Source: Candidatus Hydrogenedentota bacterium
Lineage (GTDB): Bacteria > Hydrogenedentota > Hydrogenedentia > Hydrogenedentales > SLHB01
Assembly (NCBI GenBank): GCA_035416745.1
Contig: DAOLNV010000011.1
Location: forward strand, 23,241 to 62,750
Length of the DNA: 39,510 nucleotides
Direction: 5' to 3'
Part shown: one piece after another, positions 32,628-39,510 of the stretch
Layout of the letters: each line of letters starts with the position of its first letter
How positions within the stretch are numbered: position 1 is the stretch's first letter
Notes under the pieces: generated by a model
What the model was told of the DNA's origin: nothing
Seen by the model: only the letters and a program-made list of their open reading frames with translations
Database searches by the model: none
Position numbers and translations under genes: made by a program

Positions 32628-35105
32628 TCATTCGAGACGTTTGTAGAGATAGATCGCGGCCTGAGCCTTGCCCGGGAGCGTGACCAGCAGACCTTCATCC
32701 GTGAGTTGACGACCGGGAATTTCCGTCTGCGTGCCCTCCGTGATGTCCGAGAGAGTATAGCGTCGGTCGGGATCAAGACTGCGGAGATTGAAACGCGCGG
32801 CTTCGTAGAAACTGCTCTCGCGGCGGAATACCTGGACGGCGCCTTCGCCAACCTCGGGCCGGTCGTACTGCCAGGCCATCCACTGGTCTTCCGCGAGCGT
32901 GTAGGGCGTGAGCGGGTAGAAATCGCCGTAGAAATACGGGGCAAGCCGCCGCCACTCCTCGACACGCGCGCGCAACTGCGCGAAATCGATCACGTCTACC
33001 CCCGCGGCGTCGGGGCCGAAGGTGAATTCCGCCACCATCGAGCTGCGCATCCAGTACGCGTCTTTCTGGCTGATGACTCCGGTGCCCGTGAAGGGGAACC
33101 ACAGAGACAAACCGTAAGTGTGGCACTGCTGGCCCGCGGGCGCCGAGTACCAGTCGCTCCGTAGAAGGGGCACGGCGCGGCGCAGGGTCTCGAGATCGTT
33201 GCGCCGGCCCCCCGACGCGCACGAATCGATGGGCATGTCCGGATGACGCCGCCGCAATTCGTCCCAATAGGCGAAATAGCCTTCGACGTGGCGGATCTCG
33301 GTGATGCCCTGGCGGCTGCCGTCCGGGGCGTCGATGGCGTCGTTGTCGCGCCAGTACGGCAACGGGTCGATGTTGAAATCCTGCCGGTAGAAATCGATCT
33401 TCTGCTCGGTGAGCAGCCGGTCGATGTGGTTGGTCAGCCATTCCCGGCATGCGGGGTCGCCCAGCTTGAGCAGGCCGCCGCCCGCGCCGCCATAGACCCA
33501 TTCCGGATGCTGCCCGGTTATCCAGGTGCCCGCGTGAACGCGTTCGGGCTCGAACCAGACCAGCGTCTTCATGCCGTGCGTGCGCGCGAAATCACCCACT
33601 TCAACCAAACCGCCGGGAAACCGCACCGGATCGACCTCCCAGGTGCCGGTCTTGGGCCAGGCCACGCCGTCGCAGGGATACCATCCCGCGTCCTGCCACC
33701 AATAATCGGCCTGGATGCCCTCTTCGGCGTAACGGCGGATGAACGCAAGCTCGCCCGCCGCGGTACTCATCAGACCGGGATAGTAGTTGCCTGTGCACAA
33801 CGAGACCTGCGGTTTCAGCGGTTCGCCGTTCTGACGCGGCATGTTGTGGGCCACCATCCACGAACGCCAGAGGTTCTGGCCGCGAATCCAGCCGCCCGTG
33901 TAGAACTGCAACACGATCATCGGCGAACGCACCTCCTCGCCGGGATGCAGCGTGAAATGGGTAAGCTCTTGCCCGGCCCTGAAGCGCACGCCGTTGGCGT
34001 CGTCGCGCGTGAACTGCGCTGCCCATTGCCCCGCCCAGCTCACGACGAAAATCAGGCCGCCGCCGGGTTCCGCGAGGTTGTAATACGGGAATCCGATTTG
34101 CGTAGGCCGGCCCCCCGTGTTCCCCAACCGCAGCTCAGCGTTCGGGCCCAAGGTGTCCACCAGCGGCTCGTAGCTGTCCGCGGTGCAGTTGTCGCCCTTG
34201 TTATGGTGCACCGTGAAATCGGCCGCGGTCAGACACGCAAAGCGCGTGTCGATGGCCTGGATGTCGGACAGAATCGGCGTGTCGGCTGTCCCGGTGTTCT
34301 TGAAATAGAGTGTCCACTCGACTGTCGGGAAATCGTTGTACGCGACGCCAACACACCGCACGACAAGGCCCGAATCCGCATCCGTGTAAGCAAGTTGATG
34401 CTGCGTTCGCGCGTCATCGAGTCTCTGCGCAGCGCGTTCGACTTTCCATCCGGCGAGGAATTCCGACGAAGGGCGGCCGCCGTAGGTGAAAGAGAAGAAC
34501 GGGCCGGCGGTGTACGGCTCGCGGCCCCCTCCGAGAATGGGCAGGCCGCCGAGCCAGACGACGGAACCGTCGTCAAGTGTGACCCGCGCGTCGGCCCAGT
34601 TGGACTGGTCGCACGAAATGCCGTCGCCTGCGTCGCTCACCTCGAGCACAAACTCCGTAACCCCGTTCAAGCCAACCGAAACCGGCAGCGCGGCGTCCCC
34701 GAAACGGACGAGGCCCGAATTCCACAGTTCCGCGCCGGCGGCATGAATACTGAATACGACGCTGCCGCCGTTGGCCCGGCTGTCAATGCCTGTTACCGCG
34801 TCGAGCCGCGCCGCGGCCTTCGAGAGGCGCACAACGAGCTTGCTCGGAGCGTGACAGTACAGGCCGCGGGAGAAGGTCTCCGCACCGATTCGCAGGGGTT
34901 CGCCAGAGCGCGCGTTAGGCTGGACCGGCCCGTGGTTGGCGACGACCTCGATTGCGTCGACGGGAAAAGCCGGGGTCTCGCTGATACCCCCGAACTTCGC
35001 TTCAACCCAGGGTTTTACCTCCGCGAAGTCCGCCTCGACCGGCGTCGCGCCGTATGCGGCGCCGGCCACAACAACCGATAGAAAGAATCCGAGCATCGCA
35101 CCCAT
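32628..35105 (-). CDS. Secreted GH36-type alpha-galactosidase with N-terminal NPCBM domain
   Basis: An 825-residue exported protein. MGAMLGFFLSVVVAGAAYGA is the signal peptide. Residues of about 55-190 form an NPCBM-like carbohydrate-binding module (RIGAETFSRGLYCHAPSKLV, GGSVVFSIHAAG, DQSNWADARV). A GH36 beta-sandwich (about 200-440) and the TIM barrel follow. The likely nucleophile is D576 in IDFYRQDFNIDP and the likely acid/base is D651 in LLRSDWYSA, after IDSCASGGRRNDL. The family removes alpha-galactosyl units, but the RQDFN and RSDW contexts differ from the usual KWDxNR and SDxTD, so specificity is uncertain. The ATG at 35105 is chosen because the longer frame upstream is Arg-rich, overlaps metG and would bury the signal peptide. 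It lies 65 bases after metG on the same strand. Confidence 0.87.
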   Translation of the reverse strand: MGAMLGFFLSVVVAGAAYGATPVEADFAEVKPWVEAKFGGISETPAFPVDAIEVVANHGPVQPNARSGEPLRIGAETFSRGLYCHAPSKLVVRLSKAAARLDAVTGIDSRANGGSVVFSIHAAGAELWNSGLVRFGDAALPVSVGLNGVTEFVLEVSDAGDGISCDQSNWADARVTLDDGSVVWLGGLPILGGGREPYTAGPFFSFTYGGRPSSEFLAGWKVERAAQRLDDARTQHQLAYTDADSGLVVRCVGVAYNDFPTVEWTLYFKNTGTADTPILSDIQAIDTRFACLTAADFTVHHNKGDNCTADSYEPLVDTLGPNAELRLGNTGGRPTQIGFPYYNLAEPGGGLIFVVSWAGQWAAQFTRDDANGVRFRAGQELTHFTLHPGEEVRSPMIVLQFYTGGWIRGQNLWRSWMVAHNMPRQNGEPLKPQVSLCTGNYYPGLMSTAAGELAFIRRYAEEGIQADYWWQDAGWYPCDGVAWPKTGTWEVDPVRFPGGLVEVGDFARTHGMKTLVWFEPERVHAGTWITGQHPEWVYGGAGGGLLKLGDPACREWLTNHIDRLLTEQKIDFYRQDFNIDPLPYWRDNDAIDAPDGSRQGITEIRHVEGYFAYWDELRRRHPDMPIDSCASGGRRNDLETLRRAVPLLRSDWYSAPAGQQCHTYGLSLWFPFTGTGVISQKDAYWMRSSMVAEFTFGPDAAGVDVIDFAQLRARVEEWRRLAPYFYGDFYPLTPYTLAEDQWMAWQYDRPEVGEGAVQVFRRESSFYEAARFNLRSLDPDRRYTLSDITEGTQTEIPGRQLTDEGLLVTLPGKAQAAIYLYKRLE

Positions 35106-35170
35106 CCCCCAACGGCCAACCCGGCCGTGTTCCGCGGAGTTCTCTCTTCGCCTCGCTGCACACCAACACG

Positions 35171-36910
35171 CTAAAACGCCTCTCCGCGCATGTGAGCGTC
35201 GGCGCACTCGGCAATGTAGTCCTTGTCGAGCTTCGGGAAAAGGACCTCGGGCTTCTGCAACGGCGACCCTGCTGGCAGGCCGTCCTTGCCCGCGTTCCAG
35301 CCGTCCGGGCCGCCCTCGGGCCCGCCCTCCGGCAGGGTGGCGCCGAGGATGCCGGCCAGCCGGCGCGCGCCGCCGGGCACGAACGGCGCCATGGCCGTGC
35401 ACAAGCCGCGGACGATCTGGCAGCAGACGTATAACGTCGTCGCGGTGCGTTCCCGGTCGGTCTTCTGGGTTACCCACGGCTGTTTGCCGTCGAAATAGAC
35501 GTTGGCCTTGCGCCCCAAATCGATAAACCGTTCGAGCCCCTGCCTGAACCGGAAGCTCTCGAGGGCTTCCGCAACCCCGTCGAGCTGTTCGGGGATGGCC
35601 GCCAGCATCGCACGGTCATCCTCGTCCAATTCGCCGGGATGGGGGACCTTGCTGTCGTAATTCTTCACGGTCATCGTCAGCGACCGGTGGATGAAGTTGC
35701 CCACTACGTTCGAGAGTTCCCCGTTGTACCGGTTGAGAAACTCGTCCCAGTCGAACGCGGCATCGCGCGACTCGGGCATGATCCCACAGAGATAGTAGCG
35801 GATGGCGTCGGTCGAGAATTTCGAGGTTAACCACCGCACGCTGATCATGTTGCCTTTGGATTTTGAGCCTTTCTCGACCTTGCCCGTCTCGCGGTTGAGA
35901 ACGTTGAGGTACTCGTTGCCCACGACGTTGTCGGCGAGGATGTAATCGCCCTGGCCCATCAGGTACGTGGGAAACATCACCGCGTGGAACGGCACATTGT
36001 CCTTCCCAATAAAATGAATCAGCCGGCTGGCGGGATCCTTCCACCATTTCTCCCAGCCGTCCTTGTCGCCCCGGTCGAGATAGTACTGCCGCGTGTTGGT
36101 GACGTACCCGATGGCGTTATCGAACCACACGTAGAAGCGTTTGCCCGCCGTATCGGGGTCGTCGAGGGGGATCGGCACCCCCCAGTCGGTGTCGCGGGTG
36201 ATGCACCGCGACCGCAGGTCCTCGACCCAACTGTACGCGATCCCCTTGACGTTGGCGCGCCATTCCGGATGGCCGTCGAGCCATGTCTTCAGCTGCCCGG
36301 TGAAGTCCTGGAGACGCAGGAACCAATGGACCGTCTTTTTCAGGATCGGTTTCGAGTTGTCGCCCGGAATGTTGGCTTTCGGATGGATGAGGTCGTGGGC
36401 CGAATACTGGGCGCCGCAGTTCTCGCACTCGTCGCCCGTGGCTTCCTCGAACCCGCACTTGGGGCACGTACCCTTCACGTAGCGGTCGGGCAGAAACCGG
36501 TCGGACTGTTCCGAGTACCAGAGTTCCATCTCGCGCTTCTCGATGTGGCCGCCCTTGTACAGGTTCAGGAAGAAGGACTGCGTGGTGTCCGTGTGAATGG
36601 GCCACGAGGTCCGGCCGTAGATGTCGAACGAGATCCCCAGTCTGCCGAACGACTCGTCATTGGCCGCATGGTACCGGTCGATCACCTCCTGGGGCGAAAT
36701 GCCCTCTTTGAGCGCCGTCAGGGTAATTGGCACGCCGTATTCGTCCGACCCGCAGATATACAGCATCGGATGGCCGCACAAGCGCTTGAACCGCGCATAG
36801 ATGTCCGCCGGCAAATACGCCCCCGCGATGTGGCCGAGATGAATGTGGCCGTTGGCATACGGCAACGCGCCGGTAATGATGGTTCGTGTGTACTTCGTTT
36901 CCGCAGACAT
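35171..36910 (-). CDS. metG: Methionyl-tRNA synthetase
   Basis: A 579-residue class I synthetase that charges tRNA-Met. The HIGH motif is in ALPYANGHIHLGHIAGAYL (near residue 20). The zinc knuckle is CPKCGFEEATGDECENCG, with four cysteines. WFDNAIGYV and HFIGKDNVPFHAVMFP are typical of the active site. The KMSKS loop reads KGSKSKGNMI, with Gly for Met. An anticodon-binding helical domain follows (about 400-530). There is no C-terminal EMAP/Trbp111 dimerisation domain; instead a Gly/Pro-rich stretch (LPEGGPEGGPDGWNAG) leads to the KPEVLFPKLD tail. The ATG at 36910 is preceded by GGGAAG. The upstream region has CTGTAAATACAG followed by TACAAT, a possible -10. Confidence 0.96.
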   Translation of the reverse strand: MSAETKYTRTIITGALPYANGHIHLGHIAGAYLPADIYARFKRLCGHPMLYICGSDEYGVPITLTALKEGISPQEVIDRYHAANDESFGRLGISFDIYGRTSWPIHTDTTQSFFLNLYKGGHIEKREMELWYSEQSDRFLPDRYVKGTCPKCGFEEATGDECENCGAQYSAHDLIHPKANIPGDNSKPILKKTVHWFLRLQDFTGQLKTWLDGHPEWRANVKGIAYSWVEDLRSRCITRDTDWGVPIPLDDPDTAGKRFYVWFDNAIGYVTNTRQYYLDRGDKDGWEKWWKDPASRLIHFIGKDNVPFHAVMFPTYLMGQGDYILADNVVGNEYLNVLNRETGKVEKGSKSKGNMISVRWLTSKFSTDAIRYYLCGIMPESRDAAFDWDEFLNRYNGELSNVVGNFIHRSLTMTVKNYDSKVPHPGELDEDDRAMLAAIPEQLDGVAEALESFRFRQGLERFIDLGRKANVYFDGKQPWVTQKTDRERTATTLYVCCQIVRGLCTAMAPFVPGGARRLAGILGATLPEGGPEGGPDGWNAGKDGLPAGSPLQKPEVLFPKLDKDYIAECADAHMRGEAF

Positions 36911-37030
36911 GGTTCTTCCCGTTCTCTACCGTATTCGGATTGGCACTAAAGGCCTAATTGTACTGTATTTACAGCCGCCAATGCACACTTTAGCGGCGAA
37001 AACGGCTACAAGCGGCGGAGTACCCAAAAG

Positions 37031-37058
37031 ACTCCCCCGGACGCGTGTCCGGGGGAGT
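37031..37058 (-). terminator. Intrinsic terminator of the SGNH/DUF1080 gene
   Basis: A perfect 12-base-pair stem, ACTCCCCCGGAC with GTCCGGGGGAGT, around a four-base loop. On the minus strand it is followed by CTTTTGG and starts 26 bases after the gene's stop codon. Confidence 0.85.
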
Positions 37059-37084
37059 ATCGAATTCGCCGCGGTCCTGAGGCG

Positions 37085-39019
37085 CTACTTGTTCAGCTCG
37101 CGGATCTGGATGTTCCGGTACTCGAGGCGGGAGCCGTGGTTCTGCAACCCGATGTAGCCGTCGGTTCGGGCAACGCCGGGATGTTCGTTGATCTTGTCCT
37201 GGTGCTGGCTCATGTCCGCCTCGGTGACGGGGAAGCCGTTCAAGGATACCCAGATTTTCGGCCCTTCGCACCGGATAAACATCCGCTGCCACGCGCCGGC
37301 CGGCAGGGTTACGCGGCGCGATGGCGCGGCGATCGAATAGACGCTCCCCGTGTATTGGAACGGTTTGAGGGTGGCGTACTGGGCGGCGTAGTCGTCCAGT
37401 ACCTGCACTTCGAAGCCCGCATAGGCCGGGTTGCCTTCGCGGGGGGTGCGGCAGAACACGCCGCTGTTGCCGTCAGGCGGCACGCGGAATTCGAGCGACA
37501 GTTCGAAGTCGGCAAACTGTTCGGTCGTCGAAAGCCAACCGCCCTCGCCGCCGCTGGTATACAGGACGCCGTTCTCGGCGCCCCAGGTCTGTTCCTTGCC
37601 GCCGACTTGCTCCCATCCGGTCAAATCCTTGCCGTTAAACAGGGGCCGCCACCCGTCGCCAGGCAGGACCTCGCGAAGGTAAATATTGGTGAACCAGAGG
37701 TCCGAACCGTGGTGCTGCAGCTCGAGCTGGCCGGACGGGAAGATCGGGATCTCGCGGTTCCAGTAGTTCTCCATGACCACGTTATTGACCACGAGCTTGT
37801 TGTTCAAATACACGGTCACACGCTCGCCTATCATCTTGATGTAGAAGGTATTCCACTCGCCGATCGGCTTGTCCGCGCAAACCAGCGGCTTGCTGGGATT
37901 CTTCTGGTTGTTGTAGAGTCCGCCGGACCCTTCCGGCCATTGGGCCGTGTCCCAGATCTGCACCTGGGGCGCGCCGCGCAAATAGATGCCGCTATCGCCC
38001 TTGGCCGGGATCTTCCAATCCACGATCATCTCGAAATCCGCGTAATCCTGGGCGGTGCACAGGCTGGTGCCCTTGCCGTCGTACTTCAATACGCCATCGA
38101 TCACGCTCCAATGCTCGCGCGCCAGTGTGTCGGCTTCCGCCTGGGCCGCGGCGAGTTCCTCGGGAGTCAAGGCGGCGCGCTTCTCGGGATTGTCCAACGG
38201 CCCCTTCAACAACCCTTTCCAGCCGGTCAAATCCTTGCCGTTGAACAGGGCCACGAACCCCTTTGGGGGTCTGTCAGGCGACATTTCGCCCATCAGGCGC
38301 GAGACGGCCGGCTCCATTGCCCGAGCCCAGATCCAATAGCCCAGCGTGTTGGGATGCAGCGCGTCGGGCATGATTTCCTCGGGAAGGATCCCGTCGTCGT
38401 TGAGGAATTCCTCGCCGATATCGAGGAAGAAGATGTTCTGTCCGTCGTCCAGGCTGGCCAGGATCTTGTTGGCAGCGGCGAGTTTGACCCGGTTTTCGGC
38501 ATCGGGCGTCGTCTCGCGCGGAAAGATTCCCAGCAACAGCACTTTTGTCTGGGGCAGTTTCCCGCGCACGCTTTGCACGATGGCCGTCACGCCTTCCGCG
38601 ATCTGCTCAGCGGTATGCATTACGCGGTTGTTGGTGCCGATCATGATTATTGCCAGCTTGGGCGACACCTTGCTGAAGTCCAGGTCGTCCAGCCGCCACA
38701 ACACGTGAAACGTGCGGTCCGACGACGTGCCGAGGTTCACCGCGTTCCGGTCCGCGTAATAATAGTCCCACACCTCTTTGCCGGTCTCTTCCCATCCCTG
38801 GGTGATGGAATCGCCGATGAACAGCAGGTCGGCGTTGCCCTCGAGCAGGCGCGCTTTCATGGCGTTGTGGCGCTCGAGCCGCCATTGTTCCGGTGGCGGC
38901 ACGCGGTCCGCCGGGTTCTGGTAGGCCTCCTCATCGGCGGCATGCGCGGCCGCCACGCCGAGTACCAGCGCCAGGCACAGCCCCAGCGCGATTCGATATA
39001 GAGCGCGTTCTCGACACAT
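37085..39019 (-). CDS. Secreted SGNH (GDSL-like) esterase fused to two DUF1080 domains
   Basis: A 644-residue exported fusion. After a signal peptide (hydrophobic to about 22, ending AAAHAADE) comes an SGNH hydrolase domain (about 40-245): FIGDSITQGW with catalytic S71, NLGTSSDRTF, MIGTNNRV, and D219-x-x-H222 in MPDALHPNTLGY. Two DUF1080 (3-keto-disaccharide hydrolase, concanavalin-like) domains follow, each opening with LFNGKDLTGW (about 258 and 463). The first contains FEMIVDWKIPAKGDSGIYLR, the second FELSLEFRVPPDGNSGVFCR. The combination suggests deacetylation of a glycan together with hydrolysis of a 3-keto sugar; both are inferred. The ATG at 39019 has GAGAGG eight bases upstream. The gene has its own promoter and terminator. 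Confidence 0.9.
   Translation of the reverse strand: MCRERALYRIALGLCLALVLGVAAAHAADEEAYQNPADRVPPPEQWRLERHNAMKARLLEGNADLLFIGDSITQGWEETGKEVWDYYYADRNAVNLGTSSDRTFHVLWRLDDLDFSKVSPKLAIIMIGTNNRVMHTAEQIAEGVTAIVQSVRGKLPQTKVLLLGIFPRETTPDAENRVKLAAANKILASLDDGQNIFFLDIGEEFLNDDGILPEEIMPDALHPNTLGYWIWARAMEPAVSRLMGEMSPDRPPKGFVALFNGKDLTGWKGLLKGPLDNPEKRAALTPEELAAAQAEADTLAREHWSVIDGVLKYDGKGTSLCTAQDYADFEMIVDWKIPAKGDSGIYLRGAPQVQIWDTAQWPEGSGGLYNNQKNPSKPLVCADKPIGEWNTFYIKMIGERVTVYLNNKLVVNNVVMENYWNREIPIFPSGQLELQHHGSDLWFTNIYLREVLPGDGWRPLFNGKDLTGWEQVGGKEQTWGAENGVLYTSGGEGGWLSTTEQFADFELSLEFRVPPDGNSGVFCRTPREGNPAYAGFEVQVLDDYAAQYATLKPFQYTGSVYSIAAPSRRVTLPAGAWQRMFIRCEGPKIWVSLNGFPVTEADMSQHQDKINEHPGVARTDGYIGLQNHGSRLEYRNIQIRELNK
37617..37644 (-). 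repeat. Direct repeat within the DUF1080 gene (second domain)
   Basis: A 28-base segment encoding the FNGKDLTG motif. It is identical at 27 of 28 positions to 38223-38250, 606 bases away. Confidence 0.7.
38223..38250 (-). repeat. Direct repeat within the DUF1080 gene (first domain)
   Basis: Partner of the copy at 37617-37644, differing by one base. It marks the start of the first DUF1080 domain. Confidence 0.7.
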
Positions 39020-39078
39020 AGCCAATACCTCTCGTTCGTGGTGGGAATGGGGCCTGTTTCCGAGACCCCGGAGACCGC

Positions 39079-39107
39079 TATTGTGCAGACTGCGGCTGCG
39101 CGGTGCA
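39079..39107 (-). promoter_or_regulatory. Promoter of the SGNH/DUF1080 gene
   Basis: On the minus strand TTGCAC (39107-39102) and CACAAT (39084-39079) have a 17-base spacer. The predicted start near 39072 gives a leader of about 53 bases. Confidence 0.5.
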
Positions 39108-39186
39108 AGTTGATGGTCAAGGAAAGGACATCAGTGGCATAAACGGCGGGGAGCATCACCCGTGGCGCCGGACTGCCCCCGCCCTG

Positions 39187-39510
39187 CTACCCATTGTAAT
39201 CGAGGAGCAGGTCGATCCATGTGATGGTAAACACGGGGTCTTGTACTTGCGACGTTCCGTAGACAAACCGGAGCTCGTTCGTGCCCAGCCGCCACCAGGA
39301 CGCGTCGACGGGGATCGTCTGCTCGCCGCGGCGCCACCAATCCTTGTCGAAGATGTCGTCGCCGATACGGCCTGCGTCGAGGGGTGCGTCCCCCGCTGTC
39401 TCTGCTGAGGCGGTTCCTTCGGCCATGGCAGGGCCCTGGCCGTTTACATACACCGACAGCGTTTCCCCTGCGCGCAAGGGTGTCGCATACAACACGAGCT
39501 TTGCGGCGAC
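39187..39510 (-). CDS. C-terminal fragment of an unknown protein (5' end outside window)
   Basis: The frame is open to the window edge, giving the last 107 residues of a longer protein. The visible part is beta-rich (AKLVLYATPLRAGETLSVYV, WWRLGTNELRFVYG, DPVFTITWIDLLLDYNG), and its aromatic strands suggest a beta-sandwich such as a carbohydrate-binding or accessory domain of an exported enzyme. No catalytic motif is visible, so I do not name a function. It lies upstream of the SGNH/DUF1080 gene on the same strand, but that gene has its own promoter. Confidence 0.65.
   Translation of the reverse strand, partial: VAAKLVLYATPLRAGETLSVYVNGQGPAMAEGTASAETAGDAPLDAGRIGDDIFDKDWWRRGEQTIPVDASWWRLGTNELRFVYGTSQVQDPVFTITWIDLLLDYNG

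Noticed and set aside
33243..35081. A 612-codon open frame antisense to the GH36 gene
   Set aside because: The GH36/NPCBM motifs are on the minus strand; the plus-strand frame has no recognisable domain.
36968..36979. CTGTATTTACAG as a LexA box upstream of metG
   Set aside because: The spacing between the half-sites is four, not eight as in the gamma-proteobacterial box, and metG is not an expected SOS gene.

Overview
This 39.5 kb GC-rich window looks chromosomal and comes from a Gram-negative, outer-membraned bacterium that degrades glycans. Two LptF/LptG-type permeases imply an outer membrane with LPS. The mixture of secreted glycan enzymes (GH127-like, sialidase-like, GH36, tandem DUF1080 with an SGNH domain, FG-GAP/VCBS protein) with ordinary housekeeping genes resembles Hydrogenedentota, Planctomycetota or Lentisphaerota metagenome genomes. 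That placement is inference from gene content, not from a phylogenetic marker. Gene density is high, and I found no CRISPR array, tRNA, rRNA or phage.

Layout. 1-2.6 kb: the 3' end of an unknown protein, then a SAM methyltransferase and a CBS-pair protein on the minus strand. 2.9-6.9 kb: rpsD and mfd. 7.0-8.0 kb: a secreted TPR protein (minus). 8.3-10.5 kb: an lptF-lptG-like pair joined by an ATGA overlap. 10.6-17.0 kb: a secreted GH127/DUF1680 enzyme (minus), divergent from a sialidase-like secreted protein and an MttB-family methyltransferase, followed by a PurF-like protein that lacks the catalytic N-terminal cysteine. 17.0-18.8 kb: oligoendopeptidase F (minus). 18.9-25.3 kb: a near-consensus promoter, a structured untranslated stretch, then rny, ymdB-like and smc. 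25.4-29.4 kb: a nine-repeat VCBS protein, an aminotransferase (minus) and a GxxExxY protein (minus) bracketed by inverted repeats. 29.6-32.5 kb: bioY, a secreted TolB-like propeller, and a metallophosphoesterase coupled to it by ATGA. 32.6-39.5 kb, all minus: NPCBM-GH36, metG, the SGNH+2xDUF1080 protein, and the 3' end of a further protein.

How the genes fit together. The window alternates core functions (translation, transcription-coupled repair, RNA turnover, chromosome organisation, LPS export, biotin uptake) with exported glycan-processing proteins that each appear to have their own promoter. Seven sigma70-like promoters with 17-18 bp spacers can be read directly and fix several start codons. 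Three genes have a -10-like hexamer 6-8 bases before the start codon, suggesting leaderless mRNAs.

The points most worth checking are the promoter-driven RNA or leader before rny, the inverted-repeat GxxExxY cassette, the nucleophile-less PurF homologue, and the pairing of an MttB-family methyltransferase with a sialidase-like gene.
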